Positions 1-11,067 of a stretch of 64,000 nt of DNA are shown here, in pieces. Location of the stretch: NCBI GenBank assembly GCA_001792895.1, contig MARA01000001.1, positions 2,356,001-2,420,000 on the forward strand, given 5' to 3'. This DNA is from Lentinus brumalis. Lineage: Eukaryota > Basidiomycota > Agaricomycetes > Polyporales > Polyporaceae. A program made the position numbers and the translations under genes. The notes beneath the pieces were generated by a model. It did no database searches and was not told the DNA's origin. It worked only from the letters and a program-made list of their open reading frames with translations. Positions within the stretch are counted from its first letter, which is position 1. Each line of letters begins with the position of its first letter.

Positions 1-1422
1 GCGACGCGGTTCTCGTCGACGGCGAATCGCGATCTTGGTAAGCGCCCGGAGCGCGATGAGAACGCGGCGTGAGCCGCACCTCTGTAGTGCTCGCTCGTGG
101 CGCACGAGTTCGTAAGTGGATCGTTTGGACTGACTTCGTTGGTTTGCAGTCGCTAATGCGGAGTTACAGGACGATGCTTTCAGCGTGAGCCGGCTGGAGC
201 AGCTGGGCAGGGCCTCAGTCCTGCCGTCTTGCATAGAGCCCACAGATCTGCAGGTGAGTACCACCAGCCCCTCGGGAGGTGCGCGCCGGGCGTTGTGAGC
301 TGACCGGGCTTCTTATGCAGCTGTCCGGCTAGCATGAAAGGCCCTCGGGCATCCGGCAGCCGGTGAGCATGGTGGCAGACCGGACGGTCTTGAAGTCAGG
401 CTTGAAGGCACAGCCGCGTCTCGCAAGTAAGTCATTCTCCTTGATCCGTACAGTCTGACATTGTACTCACTTCTACTTCTGTTTGCAGCGGCTCCAGTTG
501 CGTACGCTGGTCAAACAGCCCGGCCGCCATTGCAAGGCAAGACGTTCCCGGCAGCGGCTGGCGTTCCTTACGACGCCGCTGTCAGCATACGGCATCAGCG
601 CGTTCTGCGCTGGCAGACGAAGGCTTCGGTGAGTATTACAAGCTGTATCGTGCTTGGACTAACTGACCATCGTCTCCTGGCAGATATTGTGCTCAACTCG
701 AAGGCCAGCGCGTCGTTATCTAGGCCAGGAACAGGTGAGCGACTCCGTTGCTCTCGCCGTGCTGATGTTCTAGTCTTCTCGTAGTGCTGTCGGCCGGCGT
801 CGACTCGCACAGGACTGCGAGTCTGCCGTGCCGCCCGACTGACGTCGCTTTCACTGGCAGGGACTTTCCGGCAGCAGCATCGCGTCGCGGCGACGCTGCT
901 GGCCTCGGAAGCACTGCCGGCGCATTCCGAGATGGCTTCTCCGAGGATCACGGTGAGTACTCAGAAGCTACCGTCCGCGGCTAGCTCGCTGGCTGACTGC
1001 TTCTCGCAGAGATAGCCCTGTGCGCATCTGGGCGACCAATCCGCCCGGCGGGTTTGACGCGAGTCTGCGGAGGCTGCAGCACAACCGGCGAGAGCTCGTG
1101 CGGCCGTTCTGGCATCGCCCGGGGAGCCTTGGACTGGCAGGCCGCGGCGAGAGTGCTGTCGGCCGGCGTTGACTCGGGCATGACGAGTACGTGGCTGACG
1201 CTCTCAGGAACTTCCCGGCAGCGTATGCACCGGCCGTGTTGCGTCCCGGCAACGCTGCTGGACTGGACAGGGCTGCGGGCGCAATGTGGGTTCTCGGTGA
1301 GTACACGACGCTGTCCGGCTGCATTCTGGCTTACCGCATCTCGCTGGCAGGGCTCGTACGCGTCTGCGCGGTCTAGTTCTGCTGCGGACGCGGACGGAGC
1401 GCGGATTGCCGGGAGGTGGTGA
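1..1422 (+). CDS. Gene Y, 3' part (unit 1), product unknown
   Basis: Intron-dense gene of unknown product, cut by the window edge. Donor/acceptor pairs can be read on the plus strand: a GTAAGTGG donor at 114 with a TTTGCAG acceptor near 149, and GTGAGTACC at 253 with TTATGCAG near 319. Further pairs are GTAAGTCATT at 426/TTTGCAG near 488, GTGAGTATT at 630/CTGGCAG near 683, and GTGAGTACTC at 953/TCTCGCAG near 1010. The likely last exon ends in a short Ser/Ala-rich tail. A module beginning FPAA recurs three times (codons near 548, 868 and 1210), so exons may have been duplicated internally. Exon phase cannot be fixed by eye because GC-rich alternative frames stay open. No known domain is recognised. 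Confidence 0.45.
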
Positions 1423-2116
1423 GGCGGAGGCAGGACGGGGATCTTGGACGGAGAGAATGAGCGGCGGCGGGCGGCGGGCATTACGTAGTCTGTAGCGTAC
1501 CTGTCGGTAGCCGTAGACGCAATGGAGAGATTTCTCAGATCGAGACGTGTGCCTGAGTGAGAACGCAGCAGGCGTCGATGCGATCGAGGAAGGGCGAGAA
1601 CCGAGAACCGAGCACCCGCGATGACGCGACCAAGACGAGAAGGGCAAGCCGCAGGACGCCCGGGGAAAACAGACAGACATACGGGCGACATACGCGGCCA
1701 GAAAAAAGCAATTTCTGGGACCTGTGTACACGGCCCCCTGCGGCATCCGAGCCCAGCCCGCCCCCTGCCGGCGCGCACCCCCCGTCCAGTATACTGCCCC
1801 CCGTGTGTCCTAACGAACCGTTTGTTTCTCTGGCAGCCTCTCTCGCTCGCCCGAACGGGCATGGCCAGATCGCCGCCAGATCGCGTCGCGGTCTTCTTCA
1901 AGTTCTTGCGTCGTTCGCGAACGTCGAAGTGCACTCAGCTGCATCGCCACACGGGTATCGGGCATCGGGTATCGCATACGCAGCGTCGGTACCTCGTCCA
2001 TACAGCAGACTACAGACTACAGCAGACGACAGACGACAGACGACAGCAGACCGAGAAAACAGAACCGGGACCTCTATCTCCAAACACACGATACATAGCA
2101 TCAAACACCTCCCTCG
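1423..2116. other. Y-epsin convergent spacer, type A
   Basis: Between the 3' ends of gene Y (+) and epsin (-). The stretch around 1540-1650 carries GAGAACCGAGCACCCG-like short repeats and is shared with unit 4 but not with units 2 and 3. A CAGACGACAGACGACAG-like microrepeat lies near 2010-2050. No gene seen. Confidence 0.6.
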
Positions 2117-4120
2117 TCTTTCAGAAGAGCAGGTCGTCCAACCCGTTTCCGGACGAAGCAGGGGGTGCGGCACTGGAGGCCGCAGGCGCACCGAGAACGA
2201 CCCAAAGCCAGCACCTGCGGGAGGCCTGGTCCCTCCCCAAATGTTCGCCTGCGCCTTTTCCTTCTCCAGATCCTTGATGCTCTTCTGCTGCGAGGCACCA
2301 GCGCCACCCACAGGCTTGCTCGCAGACCCGAGGGACATGGACCACAAGTCGTCGAAGCTCGCCGCCGGCTTCTGCTGCTGCTGCGAACCGACGCCTGGTG
2401 ATGTCGTCGTCGCACGCGGTGGTGGGGACGTCGGCGACATGACCGCCTGATTGGGGACGAGAGGCACACCCATCGGCGGGGGACTAGCCATCATCGGACG
2501 CATCATGTTCTGCATCGGGTTCTGAACCGGCGCAGCGGGAGGCGAGATGTACGCTGGCCTAGCTGGGGCCGCCGCCGCGCTGGTAGAGAGCATGTTGAAG
2601 AGACTGTTGTTCGTCGACTGCCCTGGCGCCTGCGGTTGGTATCCAGGGGGAGAGAGCGGCGCAGCGGGCTGAGCAGCCAGCGGGGGCGGCAGGGCAGTGG
2701 GTATCGCGGAAGCACCAAAGAAGGCATTGGAAGCAGGCGCAGCAGACGGCGGCGCGCTTTGGAAGTCGTCGAAGTCATCGTCACCGCCTAGCCAATGTCA
2801 GTCATGAAGGTGAGGGATCATCAGCGGGAACGTACCTGCTTGCAGCGACTGTGAACCAAGTACCGGAAGCGCCTTCTCCGCGGCGACGGGAACAGCAGAT
2901 GCACCGCCGAAGTCGTCATCATCCATGCCCAAGAGGTCGATCTCTGGCTGTTTCGCCTTGGGCGGTTCCGGGGCAGCAGTCGGAAGAGTCGATGACCGCT
3001 GAGGATTCGAGGTACGCGCGGAACTGTGCCCGCGACGGAGTTGGAACGGCGGGTCGAGACGATGTCATCGTCGCCCGCATCGTACTCCTGGAAGTTCCTC
3101 CTCGAGCTGGATCCGCTCCCGCCGCCGCCGCTGCCAGACCCGCCATAGCTGTCGTATTCTTGCGCAAGTTCAAATCGAGCTGGGACCATGAACAACGGAC
3201 GTACTCACCACCACGACCGCTGTAGTTCCCACTGTCGTAACTCCCACCACCCCCATAGCTGCCGCTTCCGCCATTCCCGAGGCTGTCACTCCCGAAGCCT
3301 CCGTAACGACCGCCGCCGGAGCTGAAACTCATGGCATCGTTGCCAGTGCCGATGTACTTGTGCTTGTTGTTCTTCGCCTTGCGGCGCTCGGTTCGGATTT
3401 TCTCTACGTCGCCCAAGAGGTCCACGAGCTCCTTCGACCTGTTCCGTACTACCAAGAACGGTCAGCAGTCAGCCAAGTAAATGACCAGAAGCATTGGTAC
3501 GTACCGTTTATGCCCTGATCCTTGCCCTTCTCATCCACATAGTAGAAGTTCCTGAACATCTTGATGGTGCCAATGTGAGAGAGCGCATCGTCCACAACGA
3601 ACGCTCGCTACCGTTCTGCACCAGGTGCTCGAGCAGTTGCAGTGCCTACGTATAGGGTCAGGACTAGACGGTGAGTGACACTGTCAGAGGACATCACCTT
3701 GTAGATCTGTCGCACTGACGCGCCTCCTTCTCCATGAACCGCGCATAGATAGCAGGCATGATCGCGTTGAAGTTCTGGCCGTGCTCTGTCAGACAGAGCA
3801 GCGCGACATCGACGCAACCAGGACTCACAAGCTGAAGGTCCTTGGGCAATATCTTGCATCAACGTCGAGCTGGCGCCCCTACGCGACTCAGCATCCTCGC
3901 ATCGACGCAAGTTGGCAGCAAGACATACCGAGGCTCGTCATTGGTGCGTCCCGCACCTTCGCTTCATCTCGCTGACATTGAAGACGACGTTCTTGGCCTG
4001 CGGAGGCGTCGGTGGTGCGTTCCAGTTCGTGCGAGGTGACACGCACCTGGTTGTACACCGACTTGATGCCGTACATGGTGATCTGCGAGCGCGCATCCGG
4101 AGAGACCCGACGCGGTCCAT
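2117..4120 (-). pseudogene. Epsin (ENTH) gene copy, unit 1, frame broken
   Basis: Copy of the Ent3-like epsin gene at 39914-41912 with the same exon-intron layout. Compared with that copy, the start exon lacks one base near 4092 and the next exon lacks two single bases (within 3940-3990), so the ENTH domain start is read out of frame. A C missing near 2195 throws the last codons out of frame. Exon 5 (3500-3650) also carries small changes. The central parts stay readable: KELVDLLGDVEKIRTERR, the Gly/Ser-rich linker and the DFDDFQSAP motif. Upstream of the start it joins the next array unit, so the native promoter is absent. Because this assembly shows single-base deletions elsewhere, pseudogene status is likely but not proven. 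Confidence 0.7.
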
Positions 4121-4197
4121 GGCGGGCGATGACGTGGATGGGCGACGCGACGCTGATGACGGCGTCGGCGGTGTCTCCAGGTGTCGTCCAGCGCAGG

Positions 4198-7100
4198 TCA
4201 ACACTCGCTCGAAGTCCGTCCTCCCTTCAACGCACAAGCGCCCCGATCCCGCCCCGTGCTCAAGAGCTCCCATTGGCTGCCGTCCCTCGACGTCCTCCCT
4301 CGCCATCGCTGCACGACCGTCCTCCGCCCTGCTTCACGCACTCGAACACGCACGCTCAGGTCTCTCCCAGGTGCGCTTTCTCGCCTCTGCCCTCCTCCAG
4401 CCACGCTCCTGCCGCTGTCTTCGAGTCCGTCCCTCTCCGCCGCGCTCAACACACGCGCGCAGCACGACTGCTCAAGCATGGTATCTAGCTGGGTAGACGA
4501 TGGAGTAGATGGCATGTAGAACTTGTCGTAAGCACTTAATATAACAATCTATGCCCCTCGTGCGACGCGTGTCTTGCGTCAGACCGTTGTGTCGCGGCAC
4601 GCCTGTCATACGACTTCGGTACGTCTCTTCATTCGAAACCCCAATCCATCCATACCCGCTCGACGCGTCGTCCGTCAAGACCGCACATAGCTGCGCCTTT
4701 CGTACATCCTCGATAACTCGACGTCAAGGTACGTCCCCATCTCTCGAGACATCATAACACGCACGATGCTGACAGACGTCTCTCACTAGCTGAAGCCGTC
4801 TCAGCACCCTCGCGCCCACCCACTTCGGTGCCTCCAAGCACGCACAGAACTCCGTCTCACCGTCGCGCGGGTCAATAGCACGCCTCGTCAACACGTCTAG
4901 CGACTCCCACAGGACTCCTGCGAACCTCGGACACGCGCCAGAACGCGCCCCGAACCCTTGTTCGTCCGCCGCGACGCGTTTTCTCCCGCGCCCGCCACAA
5001 AATCGCCCGCCACGTCCGCGCATACAGTCGCAGACAGGCGCGACACGGATCATTCGATAGCGGCACGTTGCGCGCACTGGACGATGTCCGTGTGGTGCGA
5101 AACGGTTCAGGGTACGTCGCGCTACCCTCGATTTACTGCTGACCTGCGCAGAATTCTGCCGATTGCCCACGCAGAACCCGAATCCGGGTCCAAACAACTA
5201 CCCCCAGCTCCCGCGAACCTCCCTGCACCAGGACGACTTGCTTTCGCGTCAATCCGGGGAGGTCCGATCCAGCATCAAACGCGCCATTTCATGGCAAACT
5301 CGGACACGACGTCGACTGCCCACCACCGCAAGCTCACCCTGCCGCTTCGACGACCCAACACGCTCTCTGTACACACAAGTGACCCCCTATCTACGTCCGA
5401 AACGCCCGGCGCAAGCTCTACTGACGTCGCCAACATCCTCGTCCCCTCGGCCAACGCCGCTCTCTCGACCCGCCGTATCTCGCCCAACCCGGCCGCTATC
5501 GCTTCCAATTTAGCTGCGTCAGCTACCGTTGAACAGTCCCATCGACCCAGCCCCCAGTTATTGCGGTCCGGGCAGGTCGAGAAATCGCACTTTCGTGCGA
5601 TTTCATTGCATTCTTCCCGCCCGCCCAAACTCGCCGCCTCTCCCGCACGTCCCGCCTCCGGACGGCCGGCGGACACTTCAAGCGTGTTACCGTGACTCTC
5701 AAGCACCCGTACGCCCACGCTACGCGCCGCCCCGACGCGTTCTGAAGACCCGTCGTCACCGCGGCAGCGGCCAAGCCGCCCACGCGATCTGCATATCTCC
5801 CCCAGACCCAGACCAATCACCGTTAACCCAGGGCCGTCAGAGCGCACTGAACAGTCCGCATCGAACGCGCCCCTCCGCGTCGCTCCGGGCGGGTGCAAAA
5901 ATCGCTCAAAGTGCGATTTCATTGCACTTTCGCCGCCCGGGCACTCTCGTCGACTCTCCCGCCAACGCCCCGCGTCCGGACGGCCGGCGAACGCGTCAGC
6001 CGCGTCCCACAAGTCCTCGAGACTGTGTACGTCCACATTACGCACCGCCAGGACGAGCTCTGAAATCTCGTCGTCGGCGCAGCCAGCGGCCGAGCCCGCC
6101 CACGCGAACCGCCATAAGTCCCCCAATATCCGCCCGGTCGCCGTCAAACCGGGGACGTCAGACTGCGCTGAACACACCGCATCCAGCCAGTCCTCTCTCG
6201 CGTCGATCCGGTCGGGTTTAGAAATCGGTCGAAAGTGCGATTTCATTGCACTTCCGCCGCCCGGCCGATCTCGTCGACTCTCCCGCGTGCGCTCCATGTC
6301 CGGACGACCGCCGAACACCTCAAGCGTGTCGTCAAGGTCCTCAAGACCGTGTACGCTCACACTGCGCACCGCCCGGACGAGTTCTCAAATCTCGTCGTGC
6401 TCACGGCCAGCTGCTCAAGGCTGCCCGGCGCGTTACCAATCCGGCCGTATCTCCCCCGTCCCCCGCCGGATTCTGACGCGGCCTCGTTCCCCAGGCTACC
6501 CGAGCACGTCCGCATCGAATGCGATGTCGCCCGCGCGGATCTGAGCACGTCGCGGAACCCGTGCCATCGCGACTTCATGGCACCCCGGACTCGACGACGC
6601 TCTCCCGGCCGGTGCTCGTCCCGGGCCGCCGCCACACCACTTCAGCAGACGTATGTATGCCGCAGACGTCCCGGACGACCGGTCTGCGGCTCCTCAAGTC
6701 AAGATCTCAAAACCGAACTCGTCGGCCGGCCGCGCAGCTCACCAAAACATCAACTCGCGGCCCAGGCATATCAAGCCCGCGATGGCATGCCCGGACAGTA
6801 CGTCCGGTGTGTCTGCGGCCGAAGACACGGGGAAATCGGACGGCGCAAGCTCGCACGAGTGGGAGTCGCGGGCAGGACGACGTCCGGCCATATCTCAACA
6901 ACGCCGCCTTCCCCAGCCATGCCGTGTGACGAACCGCATGCGGCCATGCCCGCAGCGAGCTGGATTACGAGCCTCCGCACACCGGAGGCGTTCTCACTGC
7001 GCCGGGCGAGCATCTCGCCGTCCGGGTACGTCAGATCCGCCAGATCGACTGTACCCCACGCTGACATCCATCCCACAGCCCTCTCTCGACCAGCAGCCTC

Positions 7101-7690
7101 AAAACCCGAATCAGACGGCCTTGCCGGCCGTGCACGACGCATCGGAATCAAACGCATTCGACTCGTGGACTCGCCGACCTCGGGCGAGACGACGCCAACG
7201 CCCGGCCTCCCAGCGAATAGCACGCCACACGGGACCTGCAGCGCGAGAAGCACCGCACCCACGCCAATGCGAAGGTCGGTGTACGAGGCCGAGGACGACG
7301 CGGGACACGGAGACCCGGAGCACACCGCAGAGACACGGGGTGCACCGGGCCTCCGAGATGCTGCGTCGGCCGTCCTGCGTGCGCCGAAGACAACAAGGAG
7401 TCTCGAGGGCGCGACAGATGCAGTGCCGCTGCAACAGAGCTTACCGGATTGGTTAGTAGGTACGTAGTAGGTACGAATATATCTTGTCCACCGTAATTGT
7501 TGTCCGTGCTGGGAGTGTGCGTGTGGGCGCGCTGCGTTGAGGCTGGTTGGCGGCGGATCTGTCGAAGGGCGGCGATCGCCGGAAAGTGTCGCAGGCTTCG
7601 AGAGACCGGGGTGTCGACGTTGTGCAGAGAATGTATGGCGCAGCAGCCTCGTGCTGTCTGTCAGACACGAGGCCGCCGGCCTCCCCGTAC
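4198..7690. other. GC-rich block of unit 2
   Basis: GC-rich DNA with long open frames on both strands, as expected by chance at this composition. It contains the ~320-bp repeat array. Plus-strand intron-like pairs occur (GTACGTCCCC near 4730 to CACTAG near 4790; GTACGTCGCG near 5111 to CTGCGCAG near 5153), so part may belong to a transcript. It may also be the 3' part of gene X on the other strand. No domain recognised. Confidence 0.5.
5150..6870. repeat. Nested ~320-bp tandem repeats, unit 2
   Basis: The core GTGCGATTTCATTGCA occurs at 5595, 5911 and 6235, with degenerate versions near 5280 and 6566, giving five units of 316-331 bp. Neighbouring segments such as CTCCGGACGGCCG and GTACGCCCACG repeat with the same phase. 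Copy 1 of the core forms a palindrome with 10-bp arms at 5581-5604. Confidence 0.85.
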
Positions 7691-8952
7691 TTGTGACTGT
7701 GAAGTAGTACTCGAAGTCAGTAAGCAGCTTCACCTGACGGGAGAATGAGACCAGTACTTACCCGCGAGATCGCGTGCATGAGTTGAAGCACCTATACTTT
7801 CGCTGAGGTCAGACTTCGAACGGCAAGCTCGACGCGGTACTACATCTTACCAATCTCAGGGAGTACACGTCGGCAAACGCTTGCAGCCACGTATGAGGAC
7901 CTGCGGGCTTGTCGGGATGCCAGTGATTAGGACTGCCACAACGAGAAGGTTGCAAGAACTCGTACCTGGGTTGTTCCGGAAGCGTCAGACTTGCTCTCTG
8001 AAAGCTTCGAGAGTGCGTCACTATGTAGCCAGACTTCAGAGTACGAAGAAGTTAGAACTCGTACCTCCATGTCCGCGGGCACTTCCGAAGTCGAAGTCTT
8101 CAAGAGATCGACTGTCGAGCACTCTTGGATACGAGAAGAGAGTTGGCCGGTCGTGGAGGTCTGCAAGATGACCTGGTAAGGAAGCGACACATAGTTACAA
8201 AGTGTACGTACCTTACGACGAATAGAAATCATGTTCAACTCCAGATCCGACCTAGAATTCGGGACTCGGAGTCAGCAAAAGTCAAGCTCGAGAGTACTTC
8301 GATGAAGTGACTTACGCGTGAGATACGGCCGGGAGACTGGATGTGAATGCTGGTCAGGGATCAAGTCGTCGACGAGCTGTTCAGATGTAGAGTACCTACC
8401 CACAGTTCCTAGAACGAGCATGTTTCAGCGCAGCCATAGAACTCGAAGAGGGACCCTCACAGTGTGCGCATGTTCGAAGTACCTTGCGGCTTGATAGCTG
8501 ATACTTACGCGACGATATACCCGGACACCTGACGGAGAGACATTCGAGTCAAGATGTGTCCTCCAATCCGGGCTTAAAAGTGAATACGTACCTGCGAAGT
8601 CATGGCTGCGCCAGCCGAGCTCATGCAGTCGATTCCGTATACTGGTACCTGCGTACAGGCACAACCGGTTGAACGAGTACCTGCCTGCAACGCAACTTGA
8701 GTTAGCGGGGGCATACGACAGGGGCGAGGTACTCACCGCTAATGGTAGGAGTAGCAAGGGTGCGGTGTCCCTGAAATGACCGCCGAGCTGAACCTAACAG
8801 ACAGACCGGGAGTCAGTCAGTGTGGGCATAGTGCGAGTGCGTTAGGACGTACCTGCTGTTGCAAGTAACATGGACGCGGTCCTGCGAAGCCACTGAAAGT
8901 GAGAATCCGGAGCTTCAGCGCGCTGGGAAGAGTCGTAAAATCTCAAACTCAT
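7690..8952 (-). CDS. Gene X (unit 2), intron-dense, product unknown
   Basis: Divergent from gene Y and read from a CT-rich leader. The first exon is 8952-8853, beginning MSLRFYDSS and ending in phase 1. The next intron ends in CTGTTAG and is followed by a 57-nt exon that continues the frame. Further exon-intron pairs follow at short intervals (donors GTGAGTACC, GTACGTATTC, GTAAGTATC, GTAAGTCAC, GTACGTACAC, GTACGAGTTC). Readable exon translations include SDLELNMISIRRK, followed in phase by VILQTSTTGQLSSR, and PHTWLQAFADVYS. An early stretch with Arg, Ser and Thr and no acids could be a mitochondrial presequence, but that is a guess. The 3' end is uncertain. No family recognised. Confidence 0.5.
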
Positions 8953-10900
8953 AGGGGAAACTAAACTGAGTGTGTAGTGAGAGTAACAGAGGGGTATGGG
9001 CGGACGTATGCAAGAGGAGAAGTGACACTTATAGCAGAGATGGGTGAAGACTGAAGACTCGAGAGACTATGGTACGAAACTTGAAGATAGAACGATCATG
9101 CCAGTATAGTAGCTCGAGTAAGTAGCAGTCAAAGAGAAAAATGGGTATGTATGTCCAGCACTACTGACGAGTGACGGGGAGGGACGAAGGAGGGGGAGGG
9201 GGAGTGAAAGTCGGGCGGGCGCGGACGCGCGACTCGGGAGCCCTCGACCTCGGGTTTGCGGGGTTCTTATACTCGAGGAGATCCGTGTTTCGCGTTCCGA
9301 CAGCTCTAGCGAGTCACGTTCTGAACCTTACTGCGTTCAACAAAGTAAGGTTCAGAGCGTGACCGGGTGAACACCATCCGGTATGGGGTGAGGGTCCTTG
9401 GGAAATGGGCGGGCAGAAGTCTGTTGAGCGAATTGAGGAAGGAGTCCAGGGAGGCTAGCGGGTACTAGCCGAGGCAGAGAATGTCCGTATAGACGCCAGG
9501 GGTTTGATGGAGCTATTCTGGGCTCAGGCAGCGTTGTATCGTCGGCGGACGGAACGAGGAGGAGGAGGTCTTGCTATTAGCGAGCAAATAGCACAATTCC
9601 CCGCTTTTCGGGAGATTATCAAGCGTTCCCGTACCTCATGTATGTATGAGACGATACCTAGATTGAGCGCCAAAGAGAGGAGTAGACCAGGACACCCGGG
9701 GGTACAGCAGCAGTGGTATAACTTTCCCAACACTGCACCCGAAGGTGCAAGCATGTGAAGCAGATACTGCAATATGGATAGTCAGTATAGCACCACTTAA
9801 CATGCAACACATATGCTACTACACCTGCTTAGCTATACTATAGACCTCTGGGTGGGTTTCCGTACTTGGTATGAGCATAGATCGATGATAGTTTATGGAG
9901 GAGCGTCGAATGGAGTTGGAGAGCGCTTACATTGCCATTTTGGGTCACAGCTCATTTCGGGAAATCCGCTGCGCGCCGCCGGCGTTCTCTCTGCTCACTC
10001 GCTCATCTGCACCGGCTTCTGGTATTGCACGACACTATCCAAAGGATCAAATGCCTGCTCTATGAATCTATCTGAGCTCAGTTCCCTCGATCCTCAGCAC
10101 TGGCTCGTTGAATGCCAATCTAGTGAGTAAGTACTAAGCACCATACTGAAATCAAGAGCAGTTTGCTCGTTGTATAATGCTGCTACGCAGTGGCATCAAT
10201 ATAATATACTGGTTCTAAACCTATGCAGAGGCAAGACGGCGGGGTCAGTATTGATCACCCTCCATCCTCGAAAGCGGCCAGTGAAGCTGCATGAGTCACG
10301 TCAAGGCCCTGTTTCTGGCAGCGGGTCTAGATTCACCGAGATGCGTATCTTGGAATGCTGTAATAGGGAAGAGAAGTTTTCTGATGAGCGGCCGCTATGA
10401 CGTGTTTGCCTGAATATTCTCTCTGTACCTCAGTGTTCTGCTGATTCCTCCTGGCCTCAGTTCAGGACAGCTGCTCCTCAGTGTACAGTCTGCAGGCATG
10501 CAACTGTCAGACGTTTGAGCACACTGTATGCTGGCATCGGCGAGCCTGTACTCAGCGACAGAAACTGTAGGTACCGCGGCATATGAGTGGCGTGGGTTCC
10601 CCGATCACGACCACACGGCTTGGACCCTTAGGCTGCAATTATCCTCGACTTCTCTCGGCTACGCACCATTCCTCCGTCTATTCTGATAGACATTCCCATG
10701 GCTACAGCATATCCCAGAATATCATCTCGACAGACCAGACCACCACTGCGCAATGACAGCGCGCTGAAGACTCACAATATGAGGGACTGATGATGGTCGT
10801 CCAATGTAAGTTGCTTTGGATACCTCGGATAGAGCCTCTCACAATTGAGGAGGGACAGCCCATCAGAGAACTGTTGAGCATCCCAGCAAGAAGCTGTCGC
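8953..10900. other. X-Y divergent intergenic spacer, unit 2
   Basis: Less GC-rich than its flanks. It holds the CT-rich leader of gene X on the minus strand (about 8953-9160), a G-rich tract (about 9176-9206) and the hairpin at 9313-9363. Short frames also occur: 9504-9758, and one ending at 10400 whose last 45 or so codons are the same in all three units. DNA identity there is so high that this conservation does not show coding. Confidence 0.6.
9313..9363. repeat. Inverted repeat, 19-bp arms
   Basis: Arms 9313-9331 and 9345-9363 pair with one mismatch around a 13-nt loop. Each arm contains CTGAACCTTAC or its complement. Confidence 0.9.
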
Positions 10901-11067
10901 GCTACGCCCAGCGCTCCGCCATGCGTGTGTGCAGAAGCAAGGGGCAGAATTTATTGAGATGTCCGGCGAATGCGGCAGGCAAGAGCTTTCCCGAAACGGT
11001 ACGGACCTTCAGATTTATGCCACGTATCCAGTCATGTTCCCAGGCATAGTAGAAGCTCTATTATTCG

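Larger units (their letters stand above)
1..4197. repeat. Array unit 1, right end only
   Basis: Holds the 3' part of gene Y, the Y-epsin spacer and a complete epsin copy. It ends just upstream of the epsin start, at the junction with unit 2. Its Y-epsin spacer is of the same type as in unit 4 and differs from units 2 and 3. Confidence 0.9.

Noticed and set aside
5275..6369. 364-codon minus-strand frame across the nested repeats
   Set aside because: Open only in unit 2, broken by indels in units 3 and 4, no intron or family evidence, and long frames are expected by chance at this GC content. Kept as a hypothesis in the findings, not as a gene.
10170..10400. Conserved short frame in the X-Y spacer
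   Set aside because: Its tail is the same in all units, but so is the DNA, so the conservation carries no coding signal. No domain seen.
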